Source: Actinomycetospora sp. NBRC 106378 (lineage in GTDB: Bacteria > Actinomycetota > Actinomycetes > Mycobacteriales > Pseudonocardiaceae). Taken from it: a DNA stretch of 64,000 nucleotides. Below the pieces are notes generated by a model. It saw only the letters and a program-made list of their open reading frames with translations. It did not search any database and was not told the origin of the DNA. Shown here in pieces: positions 53,067 to 61,547 of this stretch (the stretch's first letter is position 1; each line of letters begins with the position of its first letter). Location of the stretch: positions 682,001 to 746,000 of the forward strand of contig NZ_BSTT01000001.1 in NCBI RefSeq assembly GCF_030269685.1, in the 5' to 3' direction. The position numbers and the translations under genes were made by a program.

Positions 53067-53990
53067 TCAGCGCGCGGGCAGGCGGTAGGACACGTCGGCG
53101 GCGTCGACGTCGAAGCCGAGGTGCCGGTAGGTGGTCACCGCCGGAACGTTGTCCGCCTCGACGTAGAGGATGACCTCGTCGAGCCCGCGACCGGCCAGGT
53201 GGTGCAGCCCCGCCAGGGTGAGCGCCCGTCCCAGGCCCCGCCCCTGGGCGTCGGGGTCGACGCCCACCACGTACACCTCGCCGATGGGGCCGTCGTCGCC
53301 GGAGCGGCCCTCGGGATGGCGCTTGGTCCAGTGGAAGCCCAGCAGGCGCCCCGTCGCCTCCTCCCGCGCGAGGAGGAAGCCCGCCGCGTCGAACCACGGC
53401 TCCTGCTCGCGGCGGCGCACGTCGTCCGCCGTCATCGCGCCCTGCTCGGGGTGCCAGGCGAAGGCGCGGGCGTTGACCGCCACGACGTCGTCCTCGTCGC
53501 GGCCGGGTTCGAAGGCCACGATCGACACGCCCTCGACGGGGCGCTGCTCCGGCAACGGTCCGACTCCGGAGGGTCGGCGCATCATCCACAGCTCGCGCTC
53601 GCGGACCAGGCCCCGGTCGGCGGCGAGGTCCGCCGAGCCCGCCCGGTCGCCGTGGGCCCAGACCCGGATGCGGCCGGGCCGGGCGTCGTCGTCGGCCGCG
53701 AGCGCGACGGCGAGGGCCCGCCCCACGCCCCGCCGGCGCGCGGCGGGGGCGACGCCCAGCTCGACCACCACGTCGTCCGGATCGGACTCGTCGACGTGCG
53801 CCCAGCCGACCACCGACCCGTCCTCCCCGCGGACGACCAGGTGCCGCCCGTGGCCGGTCGGTGTGGCGAGGTCGAGCAGCGTGGGCTCCGAGAAGGCGCC
53901 CACACCGTCGGCGTGCGCGAGGTCCGCGGCGAACCGCCCCAGCTCCTCCCGCTCGGCCGCCGTCGGCTCGATCCACTGCGGGGTGATCAC
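53067..53990 (-). CDS. mshD: Mycothiol synthase
   Basis: 307 aa with two GNAT halves: VVVELGVAPAARRRGVGRAL (about residues 73-92) and EVYVVGVDPDAQGRGLGRALTLAGL (about 239-263). Acetylates Cys-GlcN-Ins, the last step of mycothiol synthesis. Next to glnR and near pst genes, as in M. tuberculosis. GTG start (VITPQW). Confidence 0.92.
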   Translation of the reverse strand: MITPQWIEPTAAEREELGRFAADLAHADGVGAFSEPTLLDLATPTGHGRHLVVRGEDGSVVGWAHVDESDPDDVVVELGVAPAARRRGVGRALAVALAADDDARPGRIRVWAHGDRAGSADLAADRGLVRERELWMMRRPSGVGPLPEQRPVEGVSIVAFEPGRDEDDVVAVNARAFAWHPEQGAMTADDVRRREQEPWFDAAGFLLAREEATGRLLGFHWTKRHPEGRSGDDGPIGEVYVVGVDPDAQGRGLGRALTLAGLHHLAGRGLDEVILYVEADNVPAVTTYRHLGFDVDAADVSYRLPAR

Positions 53991-54011
53991 GGGGGCGACG
54001 CTACCCGCGTG

Positions 54012-54815
54012 TCAGGCGCGACCCGCCCAGACGGCGGGTCGCACGACCCGGTCGTCGTCGCGGGGCGCCGCCCCGGAGGGCTCCTCGTCGTCGCCGGCGT
54101 CGTCGAGCGCGAGACCGCCGCGCGCGCCGTCGCCCCCGCCGAGCACGCCGCGCACCGGCCGGACGAACTTGTAGCCGACGTTGCGCACGGTGCCGATCAG
54201 CTGCTCGTGCTCGGCCCCGAGCTTCGCCCGGAGGCGCCGCACGTGGACGTCGACCGTGCGGGTGCCGCCGAAGAAGTCGTAGCCCCAGACCTCCTGCAGC
54301 AGCTGCGCCCGGGTGAACACCCGTCCCGCGTGCTGGGCGAGGTACTTGAGGAGCTCGAACTCCTTGTAGGTCAGGTCGAGCGGGCGCCCGCGCAGCCGCG
54401 CGGTGTAGGTCGCCTCGTCGATGACGAGCTCACCGAGGACCAGGGCACCGTCGCCGCCGGCGGCGTCGGTGGAGCGGCGCGCCCGCAGCAGGCGCAGCCG
54501 CGCGTCGATCTCGGCCGGGCCGGCCCCGGGCAGCAGGACCTCGTCCACGCCCCACTCGAGGGAGACGGCCACGAGGCCACCCTCGGTCAGGACGGCGATG
54601 ACCGGGACGTCGAGCCCGGTGGAGCCCAGGAGACGGCACAGGCTCCGGGCGGCGGCGAGGTCGTGGCGGGCGTCGACCAGGACGGCGTCGTGCGGTCCGG
54701 CGTCGAGCAGGGCGGCCACTTCGGGGGCGGCGGTCCGCAGCCCGTGGGGTAGCAGGGTCAACGACGGCAGCACTGACGTCGGTTCGGGGTCGGCGGTGAG
54801 CAGCAGGAGCTCCAC
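54012..54815 (-). CDS. glnR: Orphan OmpR-family response regulator GlnR
   Basis: 267 aa. Receiver-like domain (residues about 1-110; [21 protein letters not shown] holds the conserved Asp but lacks the full acidic pocket) and a winged-helix DNA-binding domain ([52 protein letters not shown]). Position next to mshD matches GlnR (Rv0818). It controls nitrogen assimilation genes and could influence the nitrogen island in this window. Confidence 0.88.
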   Translation of the reverse strand: MELLLLTADPEPTSVLPSLTLLPHGLRTAAPEVAALLDAGPHDAVLVDARHDLAAARSLCRLLGSTGLDVPVIAVLTEGGLVAVSLEWGVDEVLLPGAGPAEIDARLRLLRARRSTDAAGGDGALVLGELVIDEATYTARLRGRPLDLTYKEFELLKYLAQHAGRVFTRAQLLQEVWGYDFFGGTRTVDVHVRRLRAKLGAEHEQLIGTVRNVGYKFVRPVRGVLGGGDGARGGLALDDAGDDEEPSGAAPRDDDRVVRPAVWAGRA

Positions 54816-54993
54816 GCGTGTCTCCCTCCACAGTCGTGAGGGAGACCTTAGCGCTGTTCACCGCGCCGTCACCCCGCTGCGCGTTCCATGTCACGTGGAG
54901 CCCGCGTGCGCAGGCCCGCGGGGCGACTGCCTACCGTGGGGACCGGGCGTGGACGGGCGGGTCCACGGTCACGGCCGGAGAGGGGATCTGCGC

Positions 54994-55446
54994 ATGACGG
55001 CGGCCGTCGTCACCCTGGTGGTCATCGTGGCGCTCGGCGCGGTCGTGCTGGCGGTCGGACTGCTGCTGCGGCGTCGCCGGCCCCCGGAGGAGGCGCCCGC
55101 CGCCCGCACGGGCGACATCCCGGTCCCGCGACTCCCGGCCGACCTCACCGCCCGCGACGGCGGCCTGGTCCTGCTGCAGATCTCGTCGGCGTTCTGCACC
55201 CACTGCCGCGACACCCGCAGCGTGCTCGGCGACGTCGCCGCCGAGCTGCCCGGACTCGTGCACCGCGACGTCGACCTCGCCGCCCGCCCCGAGCTGGTCC
55301 GGCTCCTCGGGGTCGCCCGCACGCCCACCACGCTGCTCGTCGACGGGCGCGGCCGCGAGCTCCTCCGGGTCGACGGCGTGCCCCGTCGGGCGGCGCTGGT
55401 CACCGCGATCGCACCCCACCTGGGCCGATCGACCGGAGACGGGTGA
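54994..55446 (+). CDS. Membrane-anchored thioredoxin-fold protein
   Basis: 150 aa. One N-terminal helix (about residues 3-25), then a thioredoxin fold with SSAFCTHCRDT (CxxC as CTHC) and cis-Pro in ARTPTTLLVD. Corresponds in position to M. tuberculosis Rv0816c (ThiX). The CxxC probably faces outward; role unknown. Confidence 0.82.
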   Translation: MTAAVVTLVVIVALGAVVLAVGLLLRRRRPPEEAPAARTGDIPVPRLPADLTARDGGLVLLQISSAFCTHCRDTRSVLGDVAAELPGLVHRDVDLAARPELVRLLGVARTPTTLLVDGRGRELLRVDGVPRRAALVTAIAPHLGRSTGDG

Positions 55447-55470
55447 CCCGGGCGGCCACGTTTCGGTAGC

Positions 55471-55566
55471 GTGACGTCCGTGGACGAAGGCCTGACACGG
55501 CGGCGCGCGGTCGACCTGTGCCGTGTCGACAGCTGCCTGTGTCCCGGCGCCCGTCGCGCGGCCTAG
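55471..55566 (+). CDS. Cys-containing leader peptide
   Basis: 31 codons from GTG: TSVDEGLTRRRAVDLCRVDS followed by CLCPGARRAA; not detectable by length-limited ORF calling. The TRRRAVDLCRV pattern belongs to the actinobacterial leader peptides found before sulfur-assimilation genes, where ribosome stalling at Cys codons (three here) adjusts expression to cysteine supply. It ends 107 bp before the sulfurtransferase ATG. Function by analogy with mycobacterial attenuation. Confidence 0.75.
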   Translation: MTSVDEGLTRRRAVDLCRVDSCLCPGARRAA

Positions 55567-55672
55567 AGATTCTGTCGTCCCGTCGTCGGACGGGCCGCCG
55601 CGACGCCCCGGTGTGTCCCAGTACCCCTGCGGCGCCGTGACGGTGCCGTCCATCCGTGTTGAGGAGTCATTC

Positions 55673-56515
55673 ATGAGCCGCCAGGACGCCCTGGTCACCG
55701 CCGACTGGGCGGAGGAGAATCTCGACGCCCCCGGTGTGGTGTTCGTCGAGGTCGACGAGGACACCAGCGCCTACGACGGCGGGCACATCCCCGGCGCCGT
55801 GAAGATCGACTGGAAGACCGAGCTGCAGGACCAGGTCCGCCGCGACTTCGTCGACAAGGCCGGATTCGAGAAGCTGCTCTCCGCCAAGGGCATCTCGAAC
55901 GACGACACGGTGGTGCTCTACGGCGGCAACAACAACTGGTTCGCCGCCTACGCCTACTGGTACTTCAAGCTCTACGGCCACACCGCGGTCAAGCTGCTCG
56001 ACGGCGGCCGCAAGAAGTGGGAGCTCGACGGCCGCAAGCTCGACAGCGCGGTCCCCGAGCGCCCGCAGACCTCCTACACCGCGCAGGAGCAGGACCTCTC
56101 GATCCGCGCCTTCCGCGACGAGGTCGTCGACGCGATCGGCACCAAGAACCTGGTCGACGTCCGCTCCCCCGACGAGTTCTCCGGCAAGCTGCTCGCGCCG
56201 GCCCACCTCCCGCAGGAGCAGGCGCAGCGCGGCGGCCACATCCCCTCGGCGCTCAACGTGCCGTGGTCGAAGGCCGCCAACGAGGACGGCACCTTCCGGT
56301 CCGACGACGAGCTGCGCAAGCTCTACGAGACCGAGGGCCTGGACTCGTCGCGGTCGACGATCGCCTACTGCCGCATCGGCGAGCGCTCGTCGCACACCTG
56401 GTTCGCCCTGCACGAGCTGCTGGGCGAGTCGGACGTCAAGAACTACGACGGGTCGTGGACCGAGTACGGCTCGCTCGTGGGCGTGCCGGTCGAGACCGGG
56501 GATGGGAAGTCCTGA
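55673..56515 (+). CDS. Thiosulfate sulfurtransferase (rhodanese), CysA2/SseA type
   Basis: 280 aa, two rhodanese domains (about residues 5-125 and 145-275). The active Cys is in TIAYCRIGERSSHTWFAL; the N-terminal domain is inactive, as usual. Transfers sulfane sulfur to cyanide or protein thiols. Preceded by GAGGAG; overlaps the next gene by 1 bp (TGATG). Equivalent to Rv0815c/cysA2. Confidence 0.93.
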   Translation: MSRQDALVTADWAEENLDAPGVVFVEVDEDTSAYDGGHIPGAVKIDWKTELQDQVRRDFVDKAGFEKLLSAKGISNDDTVVLYGGNNNWFAAYAYWYFKLYGHTAVKLLDGGRKKWELDGRKLDSAVPERPQTSYTAQEQDLSIRAFRDEVVDAIGTKNLVDVRSPDEFSGKLLAPAHLPQEQAQRGGHIPSALNVPWSKAANEDGTFRSDDELRKLYETEGLDSSRSTIAYCRIGERSSHTWFALHELLGESDVKNYDGSWTEYGSLVGVPVETGDGKS

Positions 56516-56814
56516 TGTGCGGAGCTCCTGAGCAGACGGCCGAGGTCCCGGCCGGGGTCGACCTCACCAAGGAGTCGGTGCTGGTCGGCAAGGTGACCAA
56601 CGGCGGGTCGCCCGTGGGCGGTGCCTACGTCCGCCTGCTCGACGGGACCGGCGAGTTCACGGCCGAGGTCGTGTCCTCGGCGACCGGCGACTACCGCTTC
56701 TTCGCGGCGCCGGGGAGCTGGACCGTCCGGGCGCTCTCGCGCTCGGGCAACGGCCAGGCCGACGTCGCGGTGCAGGGCCCGGGGCTCTACACCACCGAGG
56801 TGCCGGTGGGCTGA
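56515..56814 (+). CDS. sseC: DUF1416 protein (SseC)
   Basis: 99 aa, matches DUF1416/SseC: MCGAPEQ at the start and VLVGKVTNGGSPVGGAYVRLLDGTGEF with a beta-sandwich pattern. It always accompanies the CysA2-type sulfurtransferase; function unknown. Family C repeat copy C3 begins 10 bp after the stop. Confidence 0.9.
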   Translation: MCGAPEQTAEVPAGVDLTKESVLVGKVTNGGSPVGGAYVRLLDGTGEFTAEVVSSATGDYRFFAAPGSWTVRALSRSGNGQADVAVQGPGLYTTEVPVG

Positions 56815-56823
56815 GCCTCGCGG

Positions 56824-56877
56824 GGTGGCAGCGGAGCGTCGTTGCTGTCATCCAGTGGCAGGGAATCCACATCGTCG
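56824..56877 (+). repeat. Family C repeat, copy C3 (partial)
   Basis: Keeps the core GTCGTTGCTGTCATCCAGTG and GCAGG, then diverges. Same orientation relative to the upstream gene as C1 and C2. Confidence 0.7.
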
Positions 56878-56931
56878 ACACCCGTCCCGCCCCTCCCGGG
56901 CGGGGCGGGTGTTCGTCGTTAGGGTGGTCGG

Positions 56932-57057
56932 GTGGCCTGGGTCTACACGGTCCTCCTCGCCGCGACCAGCGCCGGGATCCTCTCCTACGCGCTGGTCCTG
57001 ACGAGGCGGCTCTTCCGCGACGAAGCTCCCCGCGACCTCTCCGGAGGTGCGTCGTGA
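56932..57057 (+). CDS. 41-aa membrane micro-protein
   Basis: GTG...TGA encodes VAWVYTVLLAATSAGILSYA followed by LVLTRRLFRDEAPRDLSGGAS: one membrane helix and a basic-acidic tail. It overlaps the nitrobindin-like start by 4 bp (GTGA), implying coupled translation, which supports it as a real gene despite its length. No family recognised. Confidence 0.6.
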   Translation: MAWVYTVLLAATSAGILSYALVLTRRLFRDEAPRDLSGGAS

Positions 57058-57689
57058 GCGACGAGGCTCCCGAGGGCCTCGCGGGCAACGAGGCCATCCG
57101 CGCCGCCGAGGAGCGCGCGGCGCGCACGCGCGGCGCGAACCGCCCGCAATGGGCCGACCTGCCGATCCCGGACGACACCGCGAACCTGCGCCAGGGCCCG
57201 GACCTGAACGACGCGCTGCTCCCGATCCTCCCGCTCGTCGGCGTGTGGCGCGGAGAGGGCGAGGTGGTCTACCCGACCATCGACGGGCCCTTCCACTTCG
57301 GTCAGCAGATCACCCTGGCCCACGACGGGCGCCCGTTCGCGTCCTGGGAGGCCCGCGCCTGGCTCCTCGACGGCCCGGGCGGCGCGGTGGTGCGTCCCGC
57401 GGCCCGCGAGACCGGGTTCTGGCGCCCGCAGCCCGACGGGACGATCGAGCTGCTCCTCGCGCACGCCACCGGGATCGTCGAGATCTTCTACGGGTCGTCG
57501 CGCACGCAGACCTCGTGGGAGCTCTCCACCGACGCCACGGTGCGCACCGCCACCGCGAAGGACGTCCAGGCCGCCAACCGCCTCTACGGGATCGTCGAGG
57601 GCGACCTGTTCTACGTCGAGGAGCGGGCGATGATGGGCCAGGAGATGCAGCCGCACACCTCGGCCCGCCTGCAGCGCGTCGCCGGCTAG
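57054..57689 (+). CDS. Nitrobindin-like FABP-fold protein (Rv0813c type)
   Basis: 211 aa. Starts with a helical N-terminus, then a beta-barrel with LVGVWRGEGEVVYP (GxWxGxG motif) and the C-terminal QPHTSARLQRV bearing the haem-ligand His of nitrobindins. May bind haem and nitric oxide or peroxynitrite. Position after sseC matches Rv0813c. Confidence 0.88.
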   Translation: MSDEAPEGLAGNEAIRAAEERAARTRGANRPQWADLPIPDDTANLRQGPDLNDALLPILPLVGVWRGEGEVVYPTIDGPFHFGQQITLAHDGRPFASWEARAWLLDGPGGAVVRPAARETGFWRPQPDGTIELLLAHATGIVEIFYGSSRTQTSWELSTDATVRTATAKDVQAANRLYGIVEGDLFYVEERAMMGQEMQPHTSARLQRVAG

Positions 57690-57705
57690 TCGGCTCCCGG
57701 CCGCC

Positions 57706-57753
57706 ACGAACGGTCCGTTCGTCACGGTCCTCCGTGATGAACGGGCCGTTCGT
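57706..57753. terminator. 22-bp hairpin terminator
   Basis: Arms 57706-57727 and 57732-57753 pair over 22 bp with two G-U mismatches and a 4-nt loop; outer sequence ACGAACGG...CCGTTCGT is close to family B. Between convergent genes. Confidence 0.8.
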
Positions 57754-57771
57754 CCCGACGGCGGGGGCGGC

Positions 57772-58143
57772 TCAGCTCGGCTCGAGCACCCCGAGCCGCG
57801 CGGCGACCACGTCGCCCAGCTCGGACACGTCGATCCCGGTCAACCGGGCGACCCCGCCGGCCGGGACGCCGGCACGCAGCAGCTCGATCGCGGTCGCACA
57901 CGGCTCGCCGTCCCGCCCGAGGGCGGCGACCGCCGCGTCGGGGTCGGCGACCAGCGCCGCCAGCAGACGCCGCGACCCCCTATCGGCGTGCTCGGTTGCT
58001 CCGTCGGGAAGGGCGTCCCGGCGGGCGCGGCGCCGGGCGCGCCACCCGACGACCGCGGCGACGATCAACAGGACGACGGCGATGCCGATGAGCACCGCCG
58101 CGGCCCGGATCCAGGATTCCGGCGTCGACAACCACTCCCCCAT
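57772..58143 (-). CDS. Single-span membrane protein, unknown
   Basis: 123 aa. One helix (about residues 12-33), RARRRARRD stop-transfer and a cytoplasmic alpha-helical domain (RRLLAALVADPDAAVAALG). ATG 58143 is preferred over the in-frame ATG at 58170. No family recognised. Confidence 0.6.
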   Translation of the reverse strand: MGEWLSTPESWIRAAAVLIGIAVVLLIVAAVVGWRARRRARRDALPDGATEHADRGSRRLLAALVADPDAAVAALGRDGEPCATAIELLRAGVPAGGVARLTGIDVSELGDVVAARLGVLEPS

Positions 58144-58179
58144 GGCGACGCAGCGTACCTGCGTCGCCACGGAGGGCGA

Positions 58180-58827
58180 TCAGCTCTCGGCGGCGAGGTC
58201 CGAGGTGTCCTCGATCGCCTGGGGCGGGACCGGGCGCGGGGGCCCCGGCGGCGGGTACGGCGGTGGGCCGTAGGGCCGCCGCGGCGGACCCCAGGGCCGG
58301 GAGGGTCGTCCCGAGTTCGCGACGAGGTCGTCGAGATGGCCCTTGACCTTCACCAGCTCGTCGAAGACCGCGTCGCGCTGCGCCCGCAGGTCGGCCAGCG
58401 CGGCGCGCGACTCGGCGTGCTCGGCCAGCAGCGACTCCGCCGCCTTGCTGCGCACGAGCGCGGCCTCCTGCTCGGCGGCCTGCAGGATGCCGCGCAGGCG
58501 CTCGTTGAAGGCCCCGACCTGGTCGGCGTCCTGGGTCGGCGCGGGGGCGGCCGGCGCGCCGGGGGAGCCCTCCTGCAGCGTCGCGGCGAGCTCCCGGCGC
58601 GGGGTCGGCGGCACCTCGGGGGTGCGGCGCCGTTCCCGGACGGCGAGCTGGGCCCGCAGCTGCGCGACCATGCGGCGCAGCCCGGCCACGTGCTCGTCGA
58701 CCTGGGTCCGGTCGTACCCGCGGAGCACCACGTCGAAGTGCGGCCCGTCCGCCTCCTCCGGAGCGTCCGGCAGGTCCAGGTAGTGCTCGGCGTCGGGGGG
58801 AGTACGGCCCCGCTCACCCGTCGTCAT
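58180..58827 (-). CDS. DivIVA-like coiled-coil protein
   Basis: 215 aa. N-terminal FDVVLRGYDRTQVDEHVAGLRRMV is the DivIVA lipid-binding motif; then a long coiled coil (about 100-165) and a Pro-rich tail (YGPPPYPPPGPPRPVP). Member of the Wag31/DivIVA group (cell-pole or septum organisation), shorter than true Wag31. Confidence 0.82.
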   Translation of the reverse strand: MTTGERGRTPPDAEHYLDLPDAPEEADGPHFDVVLRGYDRTQVDEHVAGLRRMVAQLRAQLAVRERRRTPEVPPTPRRELAATLQEGSPGAPAAPAPTQDADQVGAFNERLRGILQAAEQEAALVRSKAAESLLAEHAESRAALADLRAQRDAVFDELVKVKGHLDDLVANSGRPSRPWGPPRRPYGPPPYPPPGPPRPVPPQAIEDTSDLAAES

Positions 58828-58977
58828 ACATCACCTCGTCTGCTCGCCCGATCCCGTGCGTGACCGGGCGCCACCCGATCGTAAGGATCGATCCGGAGCG
58901 GGGCGAGACGCCGAACGGCCCTCGACGGCAGGAACGGCTCCGGGCCCCGGCGTGTCGCGGCGGCCTACCATCGTGGC

Positions 58978-59409
58978 GTGGACACCGAACTGCGGCAGAC
59001 GCTGCACCGCCGCGGCCTGCGCATGACCCCACAACGCCAGCTCGTCCTCGACGCCGTGGCCGAGCTGGGGCACGCCACCCCGGAGGCCATCTGCTCCAAG
59101 GTGCAGGAGATCGCCCCCGCGGTGAACATCACCACGGTCTACCGCACGCTCGACCTGCTCGAGCAGCTCGGGATCGTGCGCCACACCCACCTCGGCCACG
59201 GCGCGCCGACCTACGCCACCGGTGAGCACGAGCACGTCCACCTCGTGTGTCACCGCTGCGGCACGGTCGACGAGGTCGACGCGGGTCTGCTCGACGACCT
59301 CGCCGAGGTCCTCGCGTCGAGGGTCGGGTTCGCCCTGGACCCCACGCACGTGGCGCTGTCCGGGCTCTGCTCGCGGTGCGAGACGTCGGATTCGGAGGCA
59401 GACGTATGA
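58978..59409 (+). CDS. Fur-family metal regulator
   Basis: 143 aa. Winged helix with RMTPQRQLVLDAVAELGHATPEAI, NITTVYRTLDLLEQLGIVR and the metal site HEHVHLVCHRCG; further Cys pair in GLCSRCE. Could be Fur, Zur or the nickel regulator Nur; the sequence alone does not decide. It starts at GTG and its stop overlaps ygfZ. Confidence 0.88.
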   Translation: MDTELRQTLHRRGLRMTPQRQLVLDAVAELGHATPEAICSKVQEIAPAVNITTVYRTLDLLEQLGIVRHTHLGHGAPTYATGEHEHVHLVCHRCGTVDEVDAGLLDDLAEVLASRVGFALDPTHVALSGLCSRCETSDSEADV

Positions 59410-60524
59410 CCCGCTCCCCCCTGCTCGAGGCGCCGGGCGCCATCGGCCACCCCGACGGCGACGACGCCCGTCCCGACGGCGGGGTCGCGTCGCACTTCGG
59501 CGACCCCTTCGCCGAGCAGCGCGCCGCCACCCGGCGGGCGGTGGTGGTCGACCGCTCGCACCGCGGCCTCGTCGTCGTCACGGGCGCCGACCGGCTGAGC
59601 TGGCTGCACCTGCTGGTGTCCCAGCAGGTGGCCGACCTCCCCGAGGGCGCCGGCACCGAGGGTCTCGTCCTCGACGTGCAGGGCCGGGTGGAGCACCACG
59701 CCGTCATCAGCCACGTCGACGGCGGGATCTGGCTCGACGTCGAACCGGGCACCGCAGAGGCCCTCGCGGCCTACCTGACGTCGATGACCTTCTGGTCCGC
59801 GGTGGAGGTCCGGGACGCGACGGCGGAGTACGCGATGCTCTCGCTCGTCGGGCCGGACACCGCGGAGGTCCTGACGGCGGGTGGGGTCGAGCTCCCCACC
59901 ACCGACGCCGGGCCGCTCTCCGGGGGCGGGATCGTGCGCCGCAAGGAGTGGCCCGCCGACGCCGTCGACCTGGTCGTCCCGCGCGACGCCCTGCGCGACT
60001 GGTGGGAGCGCCTGCGCGGCGCCGGCGCCACCCCGGCCGGACTCGACGCCTTCGAGGCCCTGCGGGTGACCTCGCTGCGCCCGCGCCTGGGCCTCGACAC
60101 CGACGACCGCACCATCCCCCACGAGGTCGGCTGGATCGGGTCCGCGGTGCACCTGTCGAAGGGGTGCTACCGGGGCCAGGAGACCGTGTCCCGGGTCGCC
60201 AACCTCGGCCGTCCGCCGCGGCAGATGGTGCTGCTGCACCTGGCGTCCGGCGACGACGCGCTGCCCCCGCCCGGCACGCCGGTGCTCACCGCCGAGGGCG
60301 GTCGGGCCGTCGGACGGATCGGCACCGCGGTGCGGCACCACGAGCTGGGCACGGTGGCCCTGGCGCTGGTCAAGCGCTCGGCCGTGGTCGCCGGGACCGA
60401 GCTCTGGGTCGCCGACGACCGCGAGGAGGGCACGCCCGGCCCCGCCACCGTCGACCCCGATTCGGTGCCGCCGGACACCGGTGAGCCGCCCGGGCGGGCG
60501 GCGGTGCGCCGGCTGCAGGGATGA
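59406..60524 (+). CDS. ygfZ: YgfZ-family folate-binding Fe-S assembly protein
   Basis: 372 aa. Aminomethyltransferase-like fold with the hallmark KGCYRGQETVSR loop (YgfZ/GcvT-like K-G-C-Y-x-G-Q-E). Folate-dependent factor for iron-sulfur cluster enzymes. ATG overlaps the Fur stop by 4 bp and its own stop overlaps the next gene, so the three form an operon. Confidence 0.92.
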   Translation: MTRSPLLEAPGAIGHPDGDDARPDGGVASHFGDPFAEQRAATRRAVVVDRSHRGLVVVTGADRLSWLHLLVSQQVADLPEGAGTEGLVLDVQGRVEHHAVISHVDGGIWLDVEPGTAEALAAYLTSMTFWSAVEVRDATAEYAMLSLVGPDTAEVLTAGGVELPTTDAGPLSGGGIVRRKEWPADAVDLVVPRDALRDWWERLRGAGATPAGLDAFEALRVTSLRPRLGLDTDDRTIPHEVGWIGSAVHLSKGCYRGQETVSRVANLGRPPRQMVLLHLASGDDALPPPGTPVLTAEGGRAVGRIGTAVRHHELGTVALALVKRSAVVAGTELWVADDREEGTPGPATVDPDSVPPDTGEPPGRAAVRRLQG

Positions 60525-61453
60525 CGGACCTCGTCACCCGGGCCGACGTCGAGGCCGCCGCCACGATCCTCGACGGCGTGGCCGTACGCACCGCGCTCGA
60601 GCCCCTGGCCGCCGTGCCGGGCCTCCGGCTCAAGCGGGAGGACACCCAGCCGATCGGGGCGTTCAAGCTGCGCGGTGCCTTCCACGCCGCGGCCCGGCTC
60701 GACCCCGAGGTGCGGGCCCGCGGTCTGGTGACGCACTCCAGCGGCAACCACGGCCGGGCCCTGGCCTGGACCGCGCAGCGCCTCGGGGTGCCGTGCACGG
60801 TGGTGGTCCCCGACGACGCCGTGGCCCCGAAGGTCGAGGCGATGGCCGCGCTGGGGGCCCGTCTGGTGTCCGTGGCCCCGGCGGACCGCGCCGTGTGCGC
60901 CGACGAGATCGTGGCGGAAACCGGCGGGGCGCTCGTCCCGCCGTTCGACCACCCGCACGTCATCGCCGGGCAGGGCACCGTGGGGCTGGAACTGCTCGGG
61001 GCCGACGTCGACCGGGTACTGGTCCCCGTCGGCGGCGGCGGGCTGATCTCGGGGATCGCCGCCGCCCTGGCCGGCAGCGGGGTGTCCGTCGTCGGGGTCG
61101 AGCCCGAGCTGGCCGGGGACGCGGCGGCGTCCAAGCGGGCCGGCGAGCTCCTGAGCTGGCCGGCGGCCGACGTGGCCCGCACCGCCGCCGACGGGCTGCG
61201 GGCGTCCCGGCTCGGCGAACTGCCGTGGCGGCACGTCGCGGCACTCGTCGACGACGTGGTGACCGTGGGCGAGGACGCGATCGGGGCCGCCGCCCGCCTG
61301 CTGCACGGCGCCGGGGTGCCGGCCGAGGCCAGTGGGGCCGTGGCGACGGCGGGGGCGCTGACCGATCCGACGCTCGTCGGCGACCGCACGGTCGCGATCG
61401 TCAGCGGACGCAACGTCGACCCCGTGTGGGTCGCCCGTGTGCTCGCGGCCTGA
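60521..61453 (+). CDS. PLP-dependent threonine/serine dehydratase-like enzyme
   Basis: 310 aa fold-type II enzyme. Schiff-base Lys in QPIGAFKLRGAFHA; SSGNHGRALAW (PLP phosphate loop), VPVGGGGLISGI and SGRNVDP. Deaminates Thr/Ser or is a racemase; a C-terminal ACT domain is absent, so it is the catabolic, unregulated type. Third gene of the fur-ygfZ operon. Confidence 0.88.
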   Translation: MTDLVTRADVEAAATILDGVAVRTALEPLAAVPGLRLKREDTQPIGAFKLRGAFHAAARLDPEVRARGLVTHSSGNHGRALAWTAQRLGVPCTVVVPDDAVAPKVEAMAALGARLVSVAPADRAVCADEIVAETGGALVPPFDHPHVIAGQGTVGLELLGADVDRVLVPVGGGGLISGIAAALAGSGVSVVGVEPELAGDAAASKRAGELLSWPAADVARTAADGLRASRLGELPWRHVAALVDDVVTVGEDAIGAAARLLHGAGVPAEASGAVATAGALTDPTLVGDRTVAIVSGRNVDPVWVARVLAA

Positions 61454-61547
61454 TCGGCGCCACGCACGACCGGCGCCCGCGCGCCGATGCCCGGTCGACG
61501 CCCACCCCGGCCCCGACGGGTGACATCGGACGGGTGGGTCCGTCACC

